Shown one piece after another: positions 39,727 to 51,189 of a stretch of DNA of 64,000 nt. Position 1 is the first letter of the stretch. Each line of letters starts with the position of its first letter. The stretch comes from Terribacillus saccharophilus (GTDB lineage Bacteria; Bacillota; Bacilli; Bacillales; Amphibacillaceae). The notes beneath the pieces were generated by a model. It was given only the letters and a program-made list of their open reading frames with translations, did no database searches and had not been told where the DNA came from. Position numbers and translations under genes: made by a program. The DNA lies in the NCBI RefSeq assembly GCF_002272745.1, contig NZ_NPBD01000019.1, positions 1 to 64,000 on the forward strand, written 5' to 3'.

Positions 39727-39978
39727 CTATCTTTTGATTGCCACAGTAGCTGTCCCTACATCTATGCCACAAGCTTCACCTAAGCGCTTCATAGAATCCA
39801 CTTGGATCGCTGGTATGCCTAATTCTTCTGCCAACTTTCTTACCTGGCTGGTAATATACTCGGCAGCGTCATTTGCAATGACAACTGAGTTCACTTGGCC
39901 TTGCTTCATGGCCTTGAGTGTTTGTTTGGTTCCGATAACGATTCCCGTATTAGCTTGCGCTACTTTTTCATAAGACAT
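39727..39978 (-). CDS. rplGB: Ribosomal L7Ae-family K-turn-binding protein
   Basis: 83 residues. It corresponds to B. subtilis YbxF, a K-turn RNA-binding protein of the L7Ae family. [35 protein letters not shown] and [19 protein letters not shown] are typical. Start set with GGAGG 8 nt upstream; an upstream extension of eight residues is unlikely. First gene of the rpsL-rpsG-fusA unit. Confidence 0.95.
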   Translation of the reverse strand: MSYEKVAQANTGIVIGTKQTLKAMKQGQVNSVVIANDAAEYITSQVRKLAEELGIPAIQVDSMKRLGEACGIDVGTATVAIKR

Positions 39979-40008
39979 ATGCATATCCTCCAAAGTAAAC
40001 AAGGAGAA

Positions 40009-40086
40009 TCGGAAGCACCTTGATTATAGTATCACTCTAGTAAGCTGATGTCAATCACCTTAACGAGAGATTTACAGTGCTTCCGA
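40009..40086. repeat. Inverted repeat flanking the rplGB-rpsL promoter
   Basis: TCGGAAGCAC (40009-40018) and its exact reverse complement GTGCTTCCGA (40077-40086) bracket the promoter. A transcript reading through from rpoC could form a stem of 10 bp with a 58-nt loop. No function is known. Confidence 0.6.
40026..40054 (-). promoter_or_regulatory. Sigma-A promoter of rplGB-rpsL-rpsG-fusA
   Basis: TTGACA (40054-40049), a 17-nt spacer and TACTAT (40031-40026) on the minus strand, 48 nt before the rplGB start. A consensus -35. Confidence 0.72.
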
Positions 40087-40121
40087 CAATTATTTTGTTT
40101 CCTTGTGTATTAGGGTTACCG

Positions 40122-43100
40122 TTACGGTGTTACAGTTTCGATTTCCTGACCTTCTGTTACTTCTTCAGGAGTATCAAGTTTCGCTTTGATCTTACGGTAC
40201 TGCGGCATACCAGTACCAGCAGGAACAAGCTTACCAATGATAACATTCTCTTTCAAGCCGAGAAGTTCATCGCGCTTACCTTTGATAGCTGCATCGGTAA
40301 GGACACGAGTTGTTTCCTGGAAGGAAGCGGCAGACAAGAAGGAATCCGTTTCTAGAGAAGCTTTCGTAATACCAAGCAATACTGGTTTACCACTTGCTGG
40401 CTGGAAGCCTTCTCTTAGGACTTCACGGTTTGCTTCCCGGAATTGATGGATCTCAAGAAGTGAACCTGGCAGTACATCTGTTTGACCAGAATCGATAACA
40501 CGCACTTTACGAAGCATCTGGCGAACCATTACTTCAACGTGTTTATCGCCGATTTCTACCCCTTGCATACGGTATACTTTCTGTACCTCTTTTAATAGAT
40601 ACTGCTGAACGCCAGCTACACCACGAACTCGAAGAAGTTCTTTCGGATCTACAGAACCCTCTGTCAGTTCTTGACCAGCTTCGATTGCGTCACCTTCAGC
40701 AACACGCAAGCGTGCACCATAAGGAGCAGTGTAAGTCTTCGTTTCAACTGTACCTTGAATTGTAACCTCTTGCTTCTCTTTTACATCATTGACCTCAATA
40801 ACTGTTCCTTTGATCTCGGAGATGACAGCTTGACCTTTAGGGTTACGCGCCTCGAACAACTCCTGGATACGCGGCAAACCTTGTGTGATATCGTCACCGG
40901 CTACCCCACCTGTGTGGAACGTACGCATTGTAAGCTGTGTTCCTGGTTCACCGATGGATTGTGCAGCGATGATACCAACTGCTTCGCCTACTTCGACGTC
41001 GCTGCCAGTTGCAAGGTTGCGGCCGTAACATTTCTTACATGCACCATGCTTCGTGTTACATGTGAAGACAGTACGGATCGCCACTTCTTCGATACCTGCA
41101 TCTACGATTAGTCTTGCTGTATCTTCACCAATCAATTCGTTCTTAGCAACGATTACATCACCTGATTCAGGATGTTTGATATTCTCGAACGCAGTACGCC
41201 CTACAAGGCGGTCATACAAAGGCTCGATCATTTCAGTTCCTTCAGTCAGTGCACGGACTCTAAGGCTGCGGTCAGTACCACAATCTTCTTCACGGATGAT
41301 AACATCCTGCGCTACGTCAACAAGACGACGAGTCAAGTAACCGGAATCGGCAGTTTTCAGTGCTGTATCGGCAAGACCTTTACGCGCACCGTGTGTAGAG
41401 ATAAAGTACTCGAGTACTGTCAGACCCTCACGGAAACTGGACTTGATCGGCAACTCGATGATTCGTCCTGCCGGGTTGGCCATTAGACCACGCATACCAG
41501 CAAGCTGAGTGAAGTTAGATGCGTTACCACGGGCACCGGAATCACTCATCATGAAGATAGGGTTACGGTTGCTCAAGGATTTCATCAGGCGCTCCTGAAT
41601 GTCATCCTTCGCTTTAGACCAGATAGAGATAACACGGTCATATCGCTCTTCTTCCGTAATCAAACCACGACGGAACTGTTTCAACACTTTATCCACTCGG
41701 GATTGTGCTTCATCAAGGATCTTTGTTTTTTCTTTCAATACGACGATATCAGAGATACCAACCGTAATACCTGCTTTAGTGGAATAACTGAATCCAAGGT
41801 CCTTCATGCGGTCAAGCATTTTGGACGTTTCACTGATTTTGAAGCGTTTGAACACTTCTGCGATGATGTCGCCCAGGAAACCTTTCTTGAACGGGGAGAT
41901 AATGTCGCGTTTCGCGATCTCCTCTTTGATATTCGCACCCTTCTCAACGAAGTAGTGAGCAGGTGTTTTTTCTTCTAAGTTCTCACGAGTCGGTTCGTTC
42001 ATGTAAGGGAACGAGCTCGGCAAGATTGTATTGAAGATAAGTTTACCTACTGTTGTAAGCAGGATTTGGTTTTTTTGCTCTTCTGTGAACGTTTCATTGT
42101 TCAATGAACCGGCATCTACTGCTACACGAGTGTGCAAATGTACATAACCGTTCTGATAAGCAAGCATTGCTTCGTTTACATCTTTGAAGACTTTACCTTC
42201 GCCGATAGCATCTTCACGCTCAAGTGTTAGGTAGTAGTTACCTAGTACCATATCCTGAGATGGAGTTACGACTGGTTTACCGTCTTTCGGGTTCAAGATG
42301 TTCTGTGCAGCAAGCATAAGGATACGAGCCTCTGCCTGTGCTTCTGCTGATAAAGGAACGTGGACAGCCATCTGGTCACCATCGAAGTCAGCGTTATAAG
42401 CTGTACATACTAGCGGGTGAAGACGGATTGCGCGACCTTCTACCAATGTCGGTTCGAATGCCTGAATACCTAGGCGGTGAAGCGTAGGTGCACGGTTAAG
42501 CAATACCGGATGCTCACGGATTACTTCTTCGAGCACATCCCAGATTTCCGGATGAAGACGTTCGATTTTCCGTTTTGCAGATTTAATGTTATGTGCAAGG
42601 CCTTTTTCCACCAATTCTTTCATGATGAATGGTTTGAATAGCTCAAGCGCCATTTCTTTCGGAAGACCACACTGATACATCTTCAGATGCGGACCTACGA
42701 CGATTACAGAACGTCCGGAATAGTCTACCCGTTTACCAAGCAAGTTCTGACGGAAACGCCCTTGTTTACCTTTCAGCATGTGAGAAAGAGATTTCAATGG
42801 ACGGTTACCAGGACCTGTAACAGGACGACCGCGACGACCGTTATCGATTAACGCATCAACAGCTTCCTGAAGCATACGTTTTTCGTTTTGTACGATGATG
42901 CTAGGTGCACCAAGGTCCAACAAGCGTTTCAGACGGTTGTTACGGTTAATCACTCGACGATAAAGATCATTCAAGTCAGATGTAGCGAAACGTCCGCCAT
43001 CAAGCTGTACCATTGGACGAAGCTCAGGAGGAATAATCGGAAGTACATCCAATACCATCCAAGAAGGTTCGTTTCCAGAGTGACGGAATGCTTCCATTAC

Positions 43101-43733
43101 TTCTAAGCGCTTGATCGCACGCGTTCTGCGCTGACCTTGTGCTGTTTTCAATTCTTCGCGAAGTGCTTCCACTTCTTTCTCCAATTCGATATCTTGAAGA
43201 AGCTTACGGATTGCTTCCGCACCCATTTGAGCTTGGAACGTGTTACCGTATTTTTCACGATAGAGGCGATATTCTTTCTCAGAAAGAAGTTGCTTCTTCT
43301 CAAGTGCTGTATCACCAGCATCTGTCACGATATACGCTGCGAAGTAGATAACTTCTTCCAACGCACGAGGAGACATATCCAGTACAAGACCCATACGGCT
43401 CGGAATACCTTTGAAGTACCAAATGTGAGACACAGGAGCTGCTAGCTCGATGTGTCCCATACGCTCACGGCGTACTTTGGCTTTGGTAACTTCTACGCCG
43501 CAACGATCACATACAACGCCTTTATAGCGAACACGTTTGTATTTACCGCAATGACATTCCCAGTCTTTTTGAGGACCGAAGATACGCTCACAGAACAAAC
43601 CGTCTTTTTCAGGCTTTAACGTACGATAGTTAATCGTTTCCGGCTTTTTAACTTCTCCGTAAGACCATGAACGAATCTTATCAGGTGAAGCCAAACCTAT
43701 TTTCATAAACTCAAAATTATTTACATCTATCAA
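40122..43733 (-). CDS. rpoC: RNA polymerase beta' subunit
   Basis: 1203 residues. The clamp zinc site is [19 protein letters not shown] near 60-80; the catalytic [12 protein letters not shown] near 450 holds the three Asp that bind Mg2+. Start is TTG with GGGAGG 8 nt upstream, giving the normal MIDVNNFE head. It follows rpoB by about 58 nt. Confidence 0.99.
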   Translation of the reverse strand: MIDVNNFEFMKIGLASPDKIRSWSYGEVKKPETINYRTLKPEKDGLFCERIFGPQKDWECHCGKYKRVRYKGVVCDRCGVEVTKAKVRRERMGHIELAAPVSHIWYFKGIPSRMGLVLDMSPRALEEVIYFAAYIVTDAGDTALEKKQLLSEKEYRLYREKYGNTFQAQMGAEAIRKLLQDIELEKEVEALREELKTAQGQRRTRAIKRLEVMEAFRHSGNEPSWMVLDVLPIIPPELRPMVQLDGGRFATSDLNDLYRRVINRNNRLKRLLDLGAPSIIVQNEKRMLQEAVDALIDNGRRGRPVTGPGNRPLKSLSHMLKGKQGRFRQNLLGKRVDYSGRSVIVVGPHLKMYQCGLPKEMALELFKPFIMKELVEKGLAHNIKSAKRKIERLHPEIWDVLEEVIREHPVLLNRAPTLHRLGIQAFEPTLVEGRAIRLHPLVCTAYNADFDGDQMAVHVPLSAEAQAEARILMLAAQNILNPKDGKPVVTPSQDMVLGNYYLTLEREDAIGEGKVFKDVNEAMLAYQNGYVHLHTRVAVDAGSLNNETFTEEQKNQILLTTVGKLIFNTILPSSFPYMNEPTRENLEEKTPAHYFVEKGANIKEEIAKRDIISPFKKGFLGDIIAEVFKRFKISETSKMLDRMKDLGFSYSTKAGITVGISDIVVLKEKTKILDEAQSRVDKVLKQFRRGLITEEERYDRVISIWSKAKDDIQERLMKSLSNRNPIFMMSDSGARGNASNFTQLAGMRGLMANPAGRIIELPIKSSFREGLTVLEYFISTHGARKGLADTALKTADSGYLTRRLVDVAQDVIIREEDCGTDRSLRVRALTEGTEMIEPLYDRLVGRTAFENIKHPESGDVIVAKNELIGEDTARLIVDAGIEEVAIRTVFTCNTKHGACKKCYGRNLATGSDVEVGEAVGIIAAQSIGEPGTQLTMRTFHTGGVAGDDITQGLPRIQELFEARNPKGQAVISEIKGTVIEVNDVKEKQEVTIQGTVETKTYTAPYGARLRVAEGDAIEAGQELTEGSVDPKELLRVRGVAGVQQYLLKEVQKVYRMQGVEIGDKHVEVMVRQMLRKVRVIDSGQTDVLPGSLLEIHQFREANREVLREGFQPASGKPVLLGITKASLETDSFLSAASFQETTRVLTDAAIKGKRDELLGLKENVIIGKLVPAGTGMPQYRKIKAKLDTPEEVTEGQEIETVTP

Positions 43734-43790
43734 GGGGCCTACCTCCCTTTTAGTATCCCGTTACTGCTATGCAGTCGATGTTGTGCCGCC

Positions 43791-46700
43791 TTACCCTTCC
43801 TGTACATCAAGATTGATGCGGTCAGGTGCTTGCGTCTCGTCTTCATCTTCGAGTTCTCTTAATTCTACTTCTTCTTCTTCACCGTTGAGGATTTTAACAT
43901 CCATACCAAGACTCTGAAGCTCTTTAATTAATACTTTAAATGATTCTGGTACACCTGGCTCTGGTACATTATCACCTTTAACAATAGCTTCATAAGTCTT
44001 CACACGACCGACAACGTCATCGGATTTAACTGTAAGAATCTCTTGCAAAGTATATGCCGCACCATAAGCTTCAAGTGCCCAAACCTCCATCTCACCAAAA
44101 CGCTGTCCACCGAACTGCGCTTTACCACCAAGCGGCTGCTGCGTTACTAGTGAATATGGACCTGTAGAACGTGCATGCAGCTTGTCATCAACCATGTGCG
44201 CAAGCTTGATCATGTACGATACGCCGACAGAGACACGGTTATCGAATGGTTCACCGGATCTTCCATCATAAAGGACAGTCTTCGCGTCACGTGGCATACC
44301 AGCTTCTTCTAGCGTTTCCCAAACATCTTCCTCACGCGCACCATCAAATACTGGTGTTGCAACGTGGATGCCCAGCGCACGAGCTGCCATACCTAAGTGA
44401 AGCTCAAACACCTGTCCGATATTCATACGAGATGGTACCCCTAGTGGGTTAAGCATGATATCAACTGGTGTGCCATCTGGCATGAATGGCATATCCTCTT
44501 CTGGAAGTATCTTAGAGATAACCCCTTTGTTACCGTGACGTCCGGCCATCTTATCTCCTTCAGAAATCTTACGTTTCTGAACGATATAAGCACGTACAAG
44601 CTGGTTTACACCTGGTGGTAATTCATCGCCATCTTCACGGTTGAAGATCTTAACATCCAATACGATACCGCCGGCACCATGAGGTACACGAAGAGATGTA
44701 TCACGGACTTCACGAGCCTTCTCACCGAAGATCGCATGCAATAGGCGTTCTTCTGCAGATAGCTCAGTTACACCTTTAGGCGTTACTTTACCAACAAGCA
44801 AATCACCATCGGAAACTTCAGCACCAACACGGATGATTCCGCGCTCGTCAAGGTTCTTCAGTGCGTCTTCCCCTACATTAGGAATATCGCGTGTGATTTC
44901 TTCCGGTCCTAGCTTCGTATCACGTGCTTCAGACTCATATTCCTCGATATGGATAGATGTGTAAACATCATCTTTCACAAGGCGTTCACTCATGATGATA
45001 GCATCCTCGTAGTTGTAACCTTCCCATGTCATGAAGGCAACAAGAACGTTACGCCCAAGTGCAAGCTCTCCATCCTGCATGGAAGGTCCATCGGCAAGGA
45101 TTTCACCTTTTGTCACACGGTCACCTACGCTGACGATCGGACGTTGGTTATAGCAAGTTCCTTGGTTGGAACGATTGAATTTCTGCAGACGATAACGATC
45201 TGTATCGCCTTTTACTTCACTGCCGCCTACTTCTGTTACACGGCGTACAATGATTTCTTTCGCTTCAACGCGCTCTACAATACCTTCTGCGCGGCAGATA
45301 ACAGCTGCACCGGAGTCTTTTCCGGATACATATTCCATACCGGTACCTACGATTGGTGCTTCTGGCTGCATCAACGGTACTGCTTGTCGCTGCATGTTCG
45401 CACCCATCAATGCACGGTTGGAGTCATCGTTTTCCAAGAACGGGATACATGCTGTCGCAGCAGATACAACCTGTTTCGGTGATACGTCCATGTAATCGAT
45501 ACGTTCACGAGCTACGATTGTATTCTCCTCACGGAAACGTGCAACGACTTCTTCGTTTGCGAAGCCGCCATCTTCTGTTAGCGGAGAGTTTGCCTGTGCG
45601 ATAACGTAGTTATCCTGCTCATCAGCAGTAAGGTAATCAATATGTTCAGTTACAAGGTTTGTCTCCGGATCAACACGACGGTAAGGTGTCTCGATGAAAC
45701 CGAATTTGTTCACTTTCGCATATGTGGAAAGGGAGTTAATCAAACCAATGTTCGGACCCTCTGGCGTTTCGATCGGACACATTCTTCCATAGTGGGAGTA
45801 GTGTACGTCACGCACTTCAAAGCCAGCACGTTCCCGAGTCAAACCACCAGGTCCCAAAGCAGAAAGACGACGTTTATGCGTCAATTCACCTAGCGGGTTT
45901 GTCTGGTCCATGAACTGAGAAAGCTGGGAGCTTCCGAAGAATTCTTTAATAGATGCAATCACTGGTCGGATATTGATCAGCTGCTGCGGCGTGATAGCTG
46001 ACGTATCCTGAATGGACATACGCTCGCGTACTACACGTTCCATACGGGATAGACCAATACGGAATTGGTTTTGCAGCAATTCACCTACTGAACGTAATCT
46101 TCTGTTACCAAGGTGATCGATGTCATCTGTGTCGCCAACTTCATACAATAGGTTAAAGAAGTAGCTGACTGCTGCCACGATATCAGCAGGGTCTAGATTC
46201 TTCACACTGTCATCAACTGTAGCATTACCAGTGACACTCAGTGTACGTTCGCCTTCAGGATCAGTTGGGTCGACGATTTTAATTGTTTGCACGACAATCT
46301 GATCTTGTACTACACCGTCATGCGGCTCCAAGATATTCTCGCCGAACTTGCCGTTTGAACCGTCAAGATAAGGAAGAATCTTATCAAGTAGACGACGATC
46401 TAACTTGTCGCCTTTTTGTGCAAGTACTTCACCAGTCTCTTCATCGACAATTGGCTGTGCCAACGTCTGGTTGAACAAACGGTTTTTAATATGAAGCTTT
46501 TTGTTCATTTTGTAGCGGCCTACATGTGCTAGGTCATAGCGTTTTGGATCGAAGAAACGAGAAACAAGCAGGCTTTTCGCGTTCTCTACAGTAGGCGGCT
46601 CTCCTGGACGAAGGCGCTCGTAGATTTCAAGCAACGCTTTTTCAGTAGTTTCTGTGTTATCTTTCTCCAACGTGTTACGTAAGTACTCGTTCTCACCGAT

Positions 46701-47330
46701 CAAATCGATGATTTCCTGATCACTTCCGAATCCAAGCGCACGAAGCAAGACAGTGATAGGAAGTTTACGCGTACGGTCGATACGGACATGGACTACATCC
46801 TTCGCATCCGTCTCGAACTCAAGCCATGCACCACGGTTCGGAATAACAGTTGCCGTATGGCCACGTTTTCCGTTCTTGTCGAATTTCTCACTGAAATAAA
46901 CACTAGGGGAGCGAACAAGCTGTGATACGATAACGCGTTCAGCACCGTTGATGATGAACGTTCCTGTATCTGTCATCAATGGGAAGTCACCCATGAATAC
47001 TTCCTGTTCTTTTACTTCGCCTGTCTCGTTATTCAACAAACGGACTTTCACACGAAGCGGAGCGTTATAGGTAACGTCTCTTTCTTTTGCTTCATCTACT
47101 GGATATTTCGGTTCGCCAAGGCTATAGTCGACAAATTCCAGCGATAAATTACCCGCGAAATCCTCGATCGGGGAAATATCCTGGAACATCTCTCGTAATC
47201 CTTCTTCTAAGAACCATTCATAAGAAGCAGTTTGAATCTCGATAAGATTCGGTAACTCTAGCACTTCACTAATACGTGCATAGCTTCTGCGCTGGCGGTG
47301 TCGTCCATACTGAACTACTTGACCTGTCAA
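43791..47330 (-). CDS. rpoB: RNA polymerase beta subunit
   Basis: 1179 residues. Start is taken as TTG at 47330 ([15 protein letters not shown]), which has GAGGGG 8 nt upstream and matches the family; GTG three codons earlier is too close to that site. The rifampicin pocket reads [20 protein letters not shown] and [15 protein letters not shown]; Gly stands where many Bacillus have Ala after NPL, while the main resistance positions are unaltered. The C-terminus ends with an acidic tail ([14 protein letters not shown] in part). Confidence 0.99.
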   Translation of the reverse strand: MTGQVVQYGRHRQRRSYARISEVLELPNLIEIQTASYEWFLEEGLREMFQDISPIEDFAGNLSLEFVDYSLGEPKYPVDEAKERDVTYNAPLRVKVRLLNNETGEVKEQEVFMGDFPLMTDTGTFIINGAERVIVSQLVRSPSVYFSEKFDKNGKRGHTATVIPNRGAWLEFETDAKDVVHVRIDRTRKLPITVLLRALGFGSDQEIIDLIGENEYLRNTLEKDNTETTEKALLEIYERLRPGEPPTVENAKSLLVSRFFDPKRYDLAHVGRYKMNKKLHIKNRLFNQTLAQPIVDEETGEVLAQKGDKLDRRLLDKILPYLDGSNGKFGENILEPHDGVVQDQIVVQTIKIVDPTDPEGERTLSVTGNATVDDSVKNLDPADIVAAVSYFFNLLYEVGDTDDIDHLGNRRLRSVGELLQNQFRIGLSRMERVVRERMSIQDTSAITPQQLINIRPVIASIKEFFGSSQLSQFMDQTNPLGELTHKRRLSALGPGGLTRERAGFEVRDVHYSHYGRMCPIETPEGPNIGLINSLSTYAKVNKFGFIETPYRRVDPETNLVTEHIDYLTADEQDNYVIAQANSPLTEDGGFANEEVVARFREENTIVARERIDYMDVSPKQVVSAATACIPFLENDDSNRALMGANMQRQAVPLMQPEAPIVGTGMEYVSGKDSGAAVICRAEGIVERVEAKEIIVRRVTEVGGSEVKGDTDRYRLQKFNRSNQGTCYNQRPIVSVGDRVTKGEILADGPSMQDGELALGRNVLVAFMTWEGYNYEDAIIMSERLVKDDVYTSIHIEEYESEARDTKLGPEEITRDIPNVGEDALKNLDERGIIRVGAEVSDGDLLVGKVTPKGVTELSAEERLLHAIFGEKAREVRDTSLRVPHGAGGIVLDVKIFNREDGDELPPGVNQLVRAYIVQKRKISEGDKMAGRHGNKGVISKILPEEDMPFMPDGTPVDIMLNPLGVPSRMNIGQVFELHLGMAARALGIHVATPVFDGAREEDVWETLEEAGMPRDAKTVLYDGRSGEPFDNRVSVGVSYMIKLAHMVDDKLHARSTGPYSLVTQQPLGGKAQFGGQRFGEMEVWALEAYGAAYTLQEILTVKSDDVVGRVKTYEAIVKGDNVPEPGVPESFKVLIKELQSLGMDVKILNGEEEEVELRELEDEDETQAPDRINLDVQEG

Positions 47331-47513
47331 CAGCTTCACCCCTCAAATCAAACATTAGTAATGTATTCAAGCTGCAATCCGTAGACTGCAGTAAATCAAC
47401 ATCCTGCAGCAGAAATCTCCTGCTGTGAGTCTCTCACTTGACCGACCTTTTTCGGATAAAGGTCTGCCTGAATTGCCGGAATGCCGATTGACTTTCCATG
47501 CAATAAATTATAT

Positions 47514-47543
47514 ATTGTAGCTAACATAAATGAATCGCCACAA
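47514..47543 (-). promoter_or_regulatory. Candidate promoter of rpoBC
   Basis: TTGTGG (47543-47538), an 18-nt spacer and TACAAT (47519-47514), giving a leader of about 170 nt before rpoB. Confidence 0.45.
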
Positions 47544-47720
47544 TATTTGCATTGTTCACATCTTCTGTTTACATAGAAAAGCATTCGCATAAATACGAAT
47601 GTGATGTGAATGTTGTAATGAAACGGGCTTACCTTCCTGTTTAACAAAAATCAGAAAGTGGTATAGTTCCAACAGCGTAACACTCCTACTGTCCTTCCTG
47701 CGCCGCCTTCAAGCTAAAAA

Positions 47721-47749
47721 CGAAAAAGGTTTTTACATAAAAACCGTTA
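47721..47749 (-). terminator. Terminator after ybxB
   Basis: Palindromic stem GGTTTTTA / TAAAAACC (47728-47745) followed on the minus strand by TTTTTCGTTTTT. About 210 nt after the ybxB stop. Confidence 0.75.
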
Positions 47750-47957
47750 AAAATTCAGCTTGCTAGCTCCTCCGAATGGCGACATAACCCTGATCATACA
47801 TATTTAGATAAAATCGACGAAGGCAAAAACATAATAATGATAGCAGTCTTGCCATGCGGCCGACAGTTTAAACACGATTCTCTAAGAAAATTATAATCCT
47901 CTCCGAGTATCGTTATCTATTGGCATTTTACAATACTACCACAAGCTTTTATACGAG

Positions 47958-48560
47958 TCAATCTTTTTTAGCTAATAGAATGTAATAGCCCTTTTCCTTC
48001 TTGACGATTTCACACGAGCCGAAAAGCTGATTCAATTTTTCCTGAGCAGATGGGGCACCTTGTTTCTTTTGAATGACAACCCAGAGCTCTCCTTGAGGAA
48101 GCAGCGCCTGGTAGCTCTCTTCAAATAACTGATGTACAACCTTCTTGCCTGCTCGGATTGGAGGGTTAGTAGCAATTGCCGCGAACTTCCGGTCCGAATA
48201 AGCGGTTAAGCGATCACTCACATAAAAATGTGTATTATCCGCTCCATTAGCCTCAGCATTCTGTTTTGCAAGTGATACTGCGCGCTCATTGACATCACTC
48301 ATCACAATCGCGCGATTTGCGAATGCTTTCGCAAATGAAATGCCGATCGGTCCATATCCACAGCCAAGATCCAGTATATCCCCTTCTGTTTCAGGCTCCC
48401 TGAAGACATCAATCAAAATCCTGGAACCGAAATCCACTTCTTTCTTGGAAAATACCCCGGTATCCGAAGTGAACACAAGTTCATTGCCTTTTAAAGTGAA
48501 TCGCCATGTAGTAGGAGCACTTTTAGATTGCGGCTGATTGGTATAATAATGATCCGACAT
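47958..48560 (-). CDS. ybxB: Class I SAM-dependent RNA methyltransferase (RsmC-like, YbxB)
   Basis: 200 residues. The SAM-binding motif ILDLGCGYGPIGISFAK lies near 60-76 and NPPIRAGK, the N-P-P motif of N-methyltransferases acting on nucleic-acid bases, near 134. In B. subtilis the gene at this position (ybxB) is between rplL and rpoB and is taken to methylate 16S rRNA; the exact target is inferred. It starts with the typical DHYYTNQPQS, and PTTWRFTLKGNELVF. Confidence 0.9.
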   Translation of the reverse strand: MSDHYYTNQPQSKSAPTTWRFTLKGNELVFTSDTGVFSKKEVDFGSRILIDVFREPETEGDILDLGCGYGPIGISFAKAFANRAIVMSDVNERAVSLAKQNAEANGADNTHFYVSDRLTAYSDRKFAAIATNPPIRAGKKVVHQLFEESYQALLPQGELWVVIQKKQGAPSAQEKLNQLFGSCEIVKKEKGYYILLAKKD

Positions 48561-48614
48561 AATTGGTCACCTTCTTTATTCAGGATCCATTCACGATTGC
48601 CATGGAGAGATAGA

Positions 48615-48647
48615 TAAAAGGAAAGCTCGCCCGAGGGCGAGCTTTCT
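48615..48647 (-). terminator. Terminator after rplL
   Basis: On the minus strand GAAAGCTCGCCC / GGGCGAGCTTTC with a TCG loop followed by CTTTT. Strong stem 6 nt after rplL; it separates the rplJL unit from ybxB and rpoBC. Confidence 0.9.
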
Positions 48648-48652
48648 TGTTA

Positions 48653-49015
48653 TTACTTAACTTCTACAGAAGCTCCAGCTTCTTCAAGTTTAGCTTTAAG
48701 TTCTTCAGCGTCAGCTTTAGAAAGACCTTCTTTGATGTTTCCAGGAGCGTTATCTACAAGATCTTTAGCATCTTTAAGACCTAGACCAGTTGCTTCGCGT
48801 ACAGCTTTAACAACTTTGATTTTAGAAGCGCCAGCGCTTGTAAGAACAACGTCAAATTCAGTTTGCTCTTCAGCAGCTTCAGCAGCTCCGCCACCAGCTA
48901 CAGCTACAGGAGCTGCAGCAGTTACGCCGAATTCTTCTTCGATAGCTTTAACAAGATCGTTCAATTCTAGAACGGACATACCTTTAATCTCTTCAATGAT
49001 TGTCTCTTTAGACAT
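48653..49015 (-). CDS. rplL: 50S ribosomal protein L7/L12
   Basis: 120 residues. The stalk protein that recruits translation GTPases. An N-terminal dimerisation part, an Ala/Gly-rich hinge ([17 protein letters not shown]) and the C-terminal factor-binding domain ([20 protein letters not shown]). It follows rplJ by about 50 nt. Confidence 0.99.
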   Translation of the reverse strand: MSKETIIEEIKGMSVLELNDLVKAIEEEFGVTAAAPVAVAGGGAAEAAEEQTEFDVVLTSAGASKIKVVKAVREATGLGLKDAKDLVDNAPGNIKEGLSKADAEELKAKLEEAGASVEVK

Positions 49016-49067
49016 GATATTTCCTCCTTGGGGAATGTTTTATTTTGTTTTGAAGTCTCAGGCAGCC

Positions 49068-49568
49068 TTAAGCGCCTTGCTCTTCTTTTTGTTCTGCGAT
49101 TGCTTTCGCAGCGTATGCGAAGTTGCGAACTGGTGCTTGTAGCACGCTAAGCAACATAGAAAGCAAACCTTCGTAGTTCGGTAGATCTGCAAGTTCTTTA
49201 ACTTGATCTACAGAAGCCACGTTGCCTTGGATGACACCAGCTTTGATTTCTAGTGCTTCGTTCTTTTTCGCGAAGTCGTTCAAGATCTTAGCAGGAGCAA
49301 TTACATCTTCATTACTGAAGGCAATAGCAGTTGGGCCTGTCAAGTTCTCGTCTAGTTCTGTCAAACCAGCAATTTCCGTAGCACGGCGAGTCAATGTGTT
49401 TTTGTAGACTTTGAAATCCACACCAGCTTCACGAAGCTGTTTGCGTAGTTCAGTCACCTCAGAAACAGTAAGACCACGGTAGTCTACTACGATTGTAGAT
49501 TGGCTCGCTTGGAATTTCTCAGCGATTTCAGTTACAACCTGTTGCTTTTGTTCGATGATCTTGGACAT
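49068..49568 (-). CDS. rplJ: 50S ribosomal protein L10
   Basis: 166 residues. L10 anchors the L7/L12 dimers of the stalk and, in complex with them, binds its own mRNA leader to regulate. [20 protein letters not shown] opens it; [19 protein letters not shown] follows. Start with GGAGG 8 nt upstream; a three-codon longer frame is discarded. It is controlled through the leader listed below. Confidence 0.98.
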   Translation of the reverse strand: MSKIIEQKQQVVTEIAEKFQASQSTIVVDYRGLTVSEVTELRKQLREAGVDFKVYKNTLTRRATEIAGLTELDENLTGPTAIAFSNEDVIAPAKILNDFAKKNEALEIKAGVIQGNVASVDQVKELADLPNYEGLLSMLLSVLQAPVRNFAYAAKAIAEQKEEQGA

Positions 49569-49615
49569 ATGTTCCACCTCCTGTTAGCTTGTTCACCATT
49601 ATACCTGGAGTTAAC

Positions 49616-49647
49616 ATGAAAAATGCCTCCATTCGACATGGAGGCAT
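49616..49647 (-). terminator. Attenuator terminator in the rplJL leader
   Basis: ATGCCTCCAT / ATGGAGGCAT with a 5-nt loop followed on the minus strand by TTTTTC. It lies between the L10-binding leader and rplJ, so it can stop transcription when L10(L12)4 binds. Confidence 0.85.
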
Positions 49648-49649
49648 GA

Positions 49650-49759
49650 TCACAAGGAACAGTCGGAACAGACTGCCTTTATATCTCACACACCTCGGCA
49701 GGAGATTAAGCCCTAGGGCACCTGCTGTCTTAGGTATAACGTTTATTAGGTTTTAACCA
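49650..49759 (-). ncRNA. Ribosomal protein L10 leader
   Basis: The transcript before rplJ contains CCTGCCGAGGTGTGTGAGA and the GGCAGTC region with flanking pairing, the conserved parts of the Firmicutes L10 leader, which L10(L12)4 binds. With the attenuator it makes an autoregulatory switch for rplJ-rplL. Boundaries are approximate. Confidence 0.8.
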
Positions 49760-49765
49760 CAGTTG

Positions 49766-49794
49766 ATTATATAGTGTTTCCAATTAGATGTCAA
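49766..49794 (-). promoter_or_regulatory. Sigma-A promoter of rplJ-rplL
   Basis: TTGACA (49794-49789), a 17-nt spacer and TATAAT (49771-49766): a full consensus promoter on the minus strand, placed in the spacer right after rplA. Confidence 0.92.
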
Positions 49795-49801
49795 CAGACA
49801 A

Positions 49802-50494
49802 TTAACGGAATGGTGCTACGTCAACTTTGATTCCAGGACCCATAGTAGAAGCGATTGCTACGTTCTTCATGTAAAGGCCTTTGGAAGCTTGTGGTTTAAC
49901 TTTAATAAGTTGTTCAATCAATGCAACAAGGTTTTCTTCCAATTTCTCTTGAGAGAAGGAAGCTTTACCGATTGGTACATGGATGTTGGACTGTTTGTCA
50001 ACGCGGTACTCAACTTTACCAGCTTTGATTTCCTGGATAGCTTTTTCTACGTCAAATGTAACAGTTCCAGTTTTAGGGTTAGGCATAAGACCTTTTGGTC
50101 CTAGTACACGGCCCAATTTACCAACTTCAGCCATCATGTCCGGAGTTGCAACGATAACGTCGAAATCGAACCAGCCTCCGTTGATTTTCGCGATTAGATC
50201 TTGTTCGCCTACGAAGTCAGCGCCAGCAGCTTCCGCTTCTTTTGCTTTATCGCCTTTAGCGAATACCAATACGCGTTGAGATTTACCAGTACCGTGTGGC
50301 AATACCATTGCGCCACGGATTTGCTGGTCAGCTTTCTTAGGGTCTACTCCCAAACGGAAAGCAGCTTCGATTGTTTCGTCAAATTTAGCAGTAGCTGTCT
50401 TTTTGACAAGCTCAACAGCTTCTTTTACTTCGTACAATGCAGTACGGTCAACAAGCTTAAGTGCTTCTTGTTTCTTTTTGCTTTTTACAGCCAT
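49802..50494 (-). CDS. rplA: 50S ribosomal protein L1
   Basis: 230 residues. L1 forms the mobile stalk at the E site and in many bacteria represses its own operon. [20 protein letters not shown] opens it; [18 protein letters not shown] is the most conserved part. Start set at 50494, behind GAGGAGG. A longer frame adds 45 residues from the structured leader and is rejected. Confidence 0.98.
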   Translation of the reverse strand: MAVKSKKKQEALKLVDRTALYEVKEAVELVKKTATAKFDETIEAAFRLGVDPKKADQQIRGAMVLPHGTGKSQRVLVFAKGDKAKEAEAAGADFVGEQDLIAKINGGWFDFDVIVATPDMMAEVGKLGRVLGPKGLMPNPKTGTVTFDVEKAIQEIKAGKVEYRVDKQSNIHVPIGKASFSQEKLEENLVALIEQLIKVKPQASKGLYMKNVAIASTMGPGIKVDVAPFR

Positions 50495-50658
50495 TTCCTT
50501 TTCCTCCTCGGATTGTGGTTTTAACGGTAGGACCTCCCACTTGTTAAAGCGGAGCGGACAATGTCCGCTGATAGCCGGGAAATGCCGGCTTTTAAAAAGG
50601 CTGCGAAATGGTATACTCCATTCACGCAACCTCGTCAGTTTCTATGATTGAATCAGAA
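50495..50658 (-). promoter_or_regulatory. Structured rplK-rplA spacer (candidate L1 control site)
   Basis: 164 nt with three hairpins on the minus strand: TGCG..AATGG / CCATT..CGCA (50600-50630), AGCCGG / CCGGCT (50572-50590) and AGCGGAC / GTCCGCT (50553-50570). GTGGGAGG and CCAC arms nearer rplA could form a fourth. L1 binding to the mRNA next to rplA is known in many bacteria; whether these hairpins are it is inference. Confidence 0.45.
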
Positions 50659-51084
50659 TTAGTCTTCGATGACAATTCCCATACTGCGAGCAGTACCTTC
50701 AACCATACGCATTGCTGATTCAACGTTTGCAGCATTCAAGTCAGGCATTTTTGATTCCGCAATCTCTCTTACTTTATCGCGTTTAAGTGTAGCGACTTTG
50801 TTACGGTTCGGTTCGCCTGAACCTGATTCGATACCAGCTGCTTTCTTAAGCAAGACTGCAGCAGGCGGAGTTTTGGTGATGAATGTAAATGAACGGTCTT
50901 CGAATACCGTGATTTCAACTGGAATGATCAAGCCAGCTTGCTCTTGCGTGCGGGCGTTAAATTCCTTACAGAATCCCATGATGTTCACACCTGCTTGACC
51001 TAGTGCCGGCCCAACTGGTGGAGCTGGATTCGCTTTAGCTGCAGGGATCTGCAATTTTACAACTTTGATTACTTTTTTAGCCAC
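50659..51084 (-). CDS. rplK: 50S ribosomal protein L11
   Basis: 141 residues. L11 lies at the GTPase-associated centre and is needed for RelA stringent sensing. [20 protein letters not shown] and [20 protein letters not shown] are diagnostic. GTG start behind GGAGG; a longer frame adds 18 unrelated residues. Confidence 0.98.
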   Translation of the reverse strand: MAKKVIKVVKLQIPAAKANPAPPVGPALGQAGVNIMGFCKEFNARTQEQAGLIIPVEITVFEDRSFTFITKTPPAAVLLKKAAGIESGSGEPNRNKVATLKRDKVREIAESKMPDLNAANVESAMRMVEGTARSMGIVIED

Positions 51085-51189
51085 GAGACACACCTCCTTA
51101 AGTCCGTGATGTGGTAATAGGGTTTTGCACCCTCCCACTCAACATGTCTGTATAGCTATATATTATAGACTATAGTCATTAACATTAAG

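Larger units (their letters stand above)
47340..47957 (-). other. 618-nt rpoB upstream region without a credible gene
   Basis: Between rpoB and ybxB. It holds the ybxB terminator (47721-47749), a small hairpin GCATTCG/CGAATGT-type arm (47582-47601), a candidate rpoB promoter, the stem GACCTTT / AAAGGTC (about 47434-47456) and CAGCA/TGCTG arms (47402-47425). The last two stems would be in the long untranslated rpoB leader. An 82-codon frame across the region has no good ribosome-binding site. Confidence 0.6.

Noticed and set aside
44949-45482. 177-codon open frame on the plus strand opposite rpoB
   Set aside because: It lies fully within the conserved rpoB gene on the other strand, has no ribosome-binding site and its residues are not like any protein; it mirrors rpoB codon bias.
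47396-47647. 83-codon minus-strand frame upstream of rpoB with a CxxC pair (CEQCKYC)
   Set aside because: It starts from TTG without a ribosome-binding site, and the rpoB promoter and leader stems lie within it. The Cys pair is the only protein-like feature.
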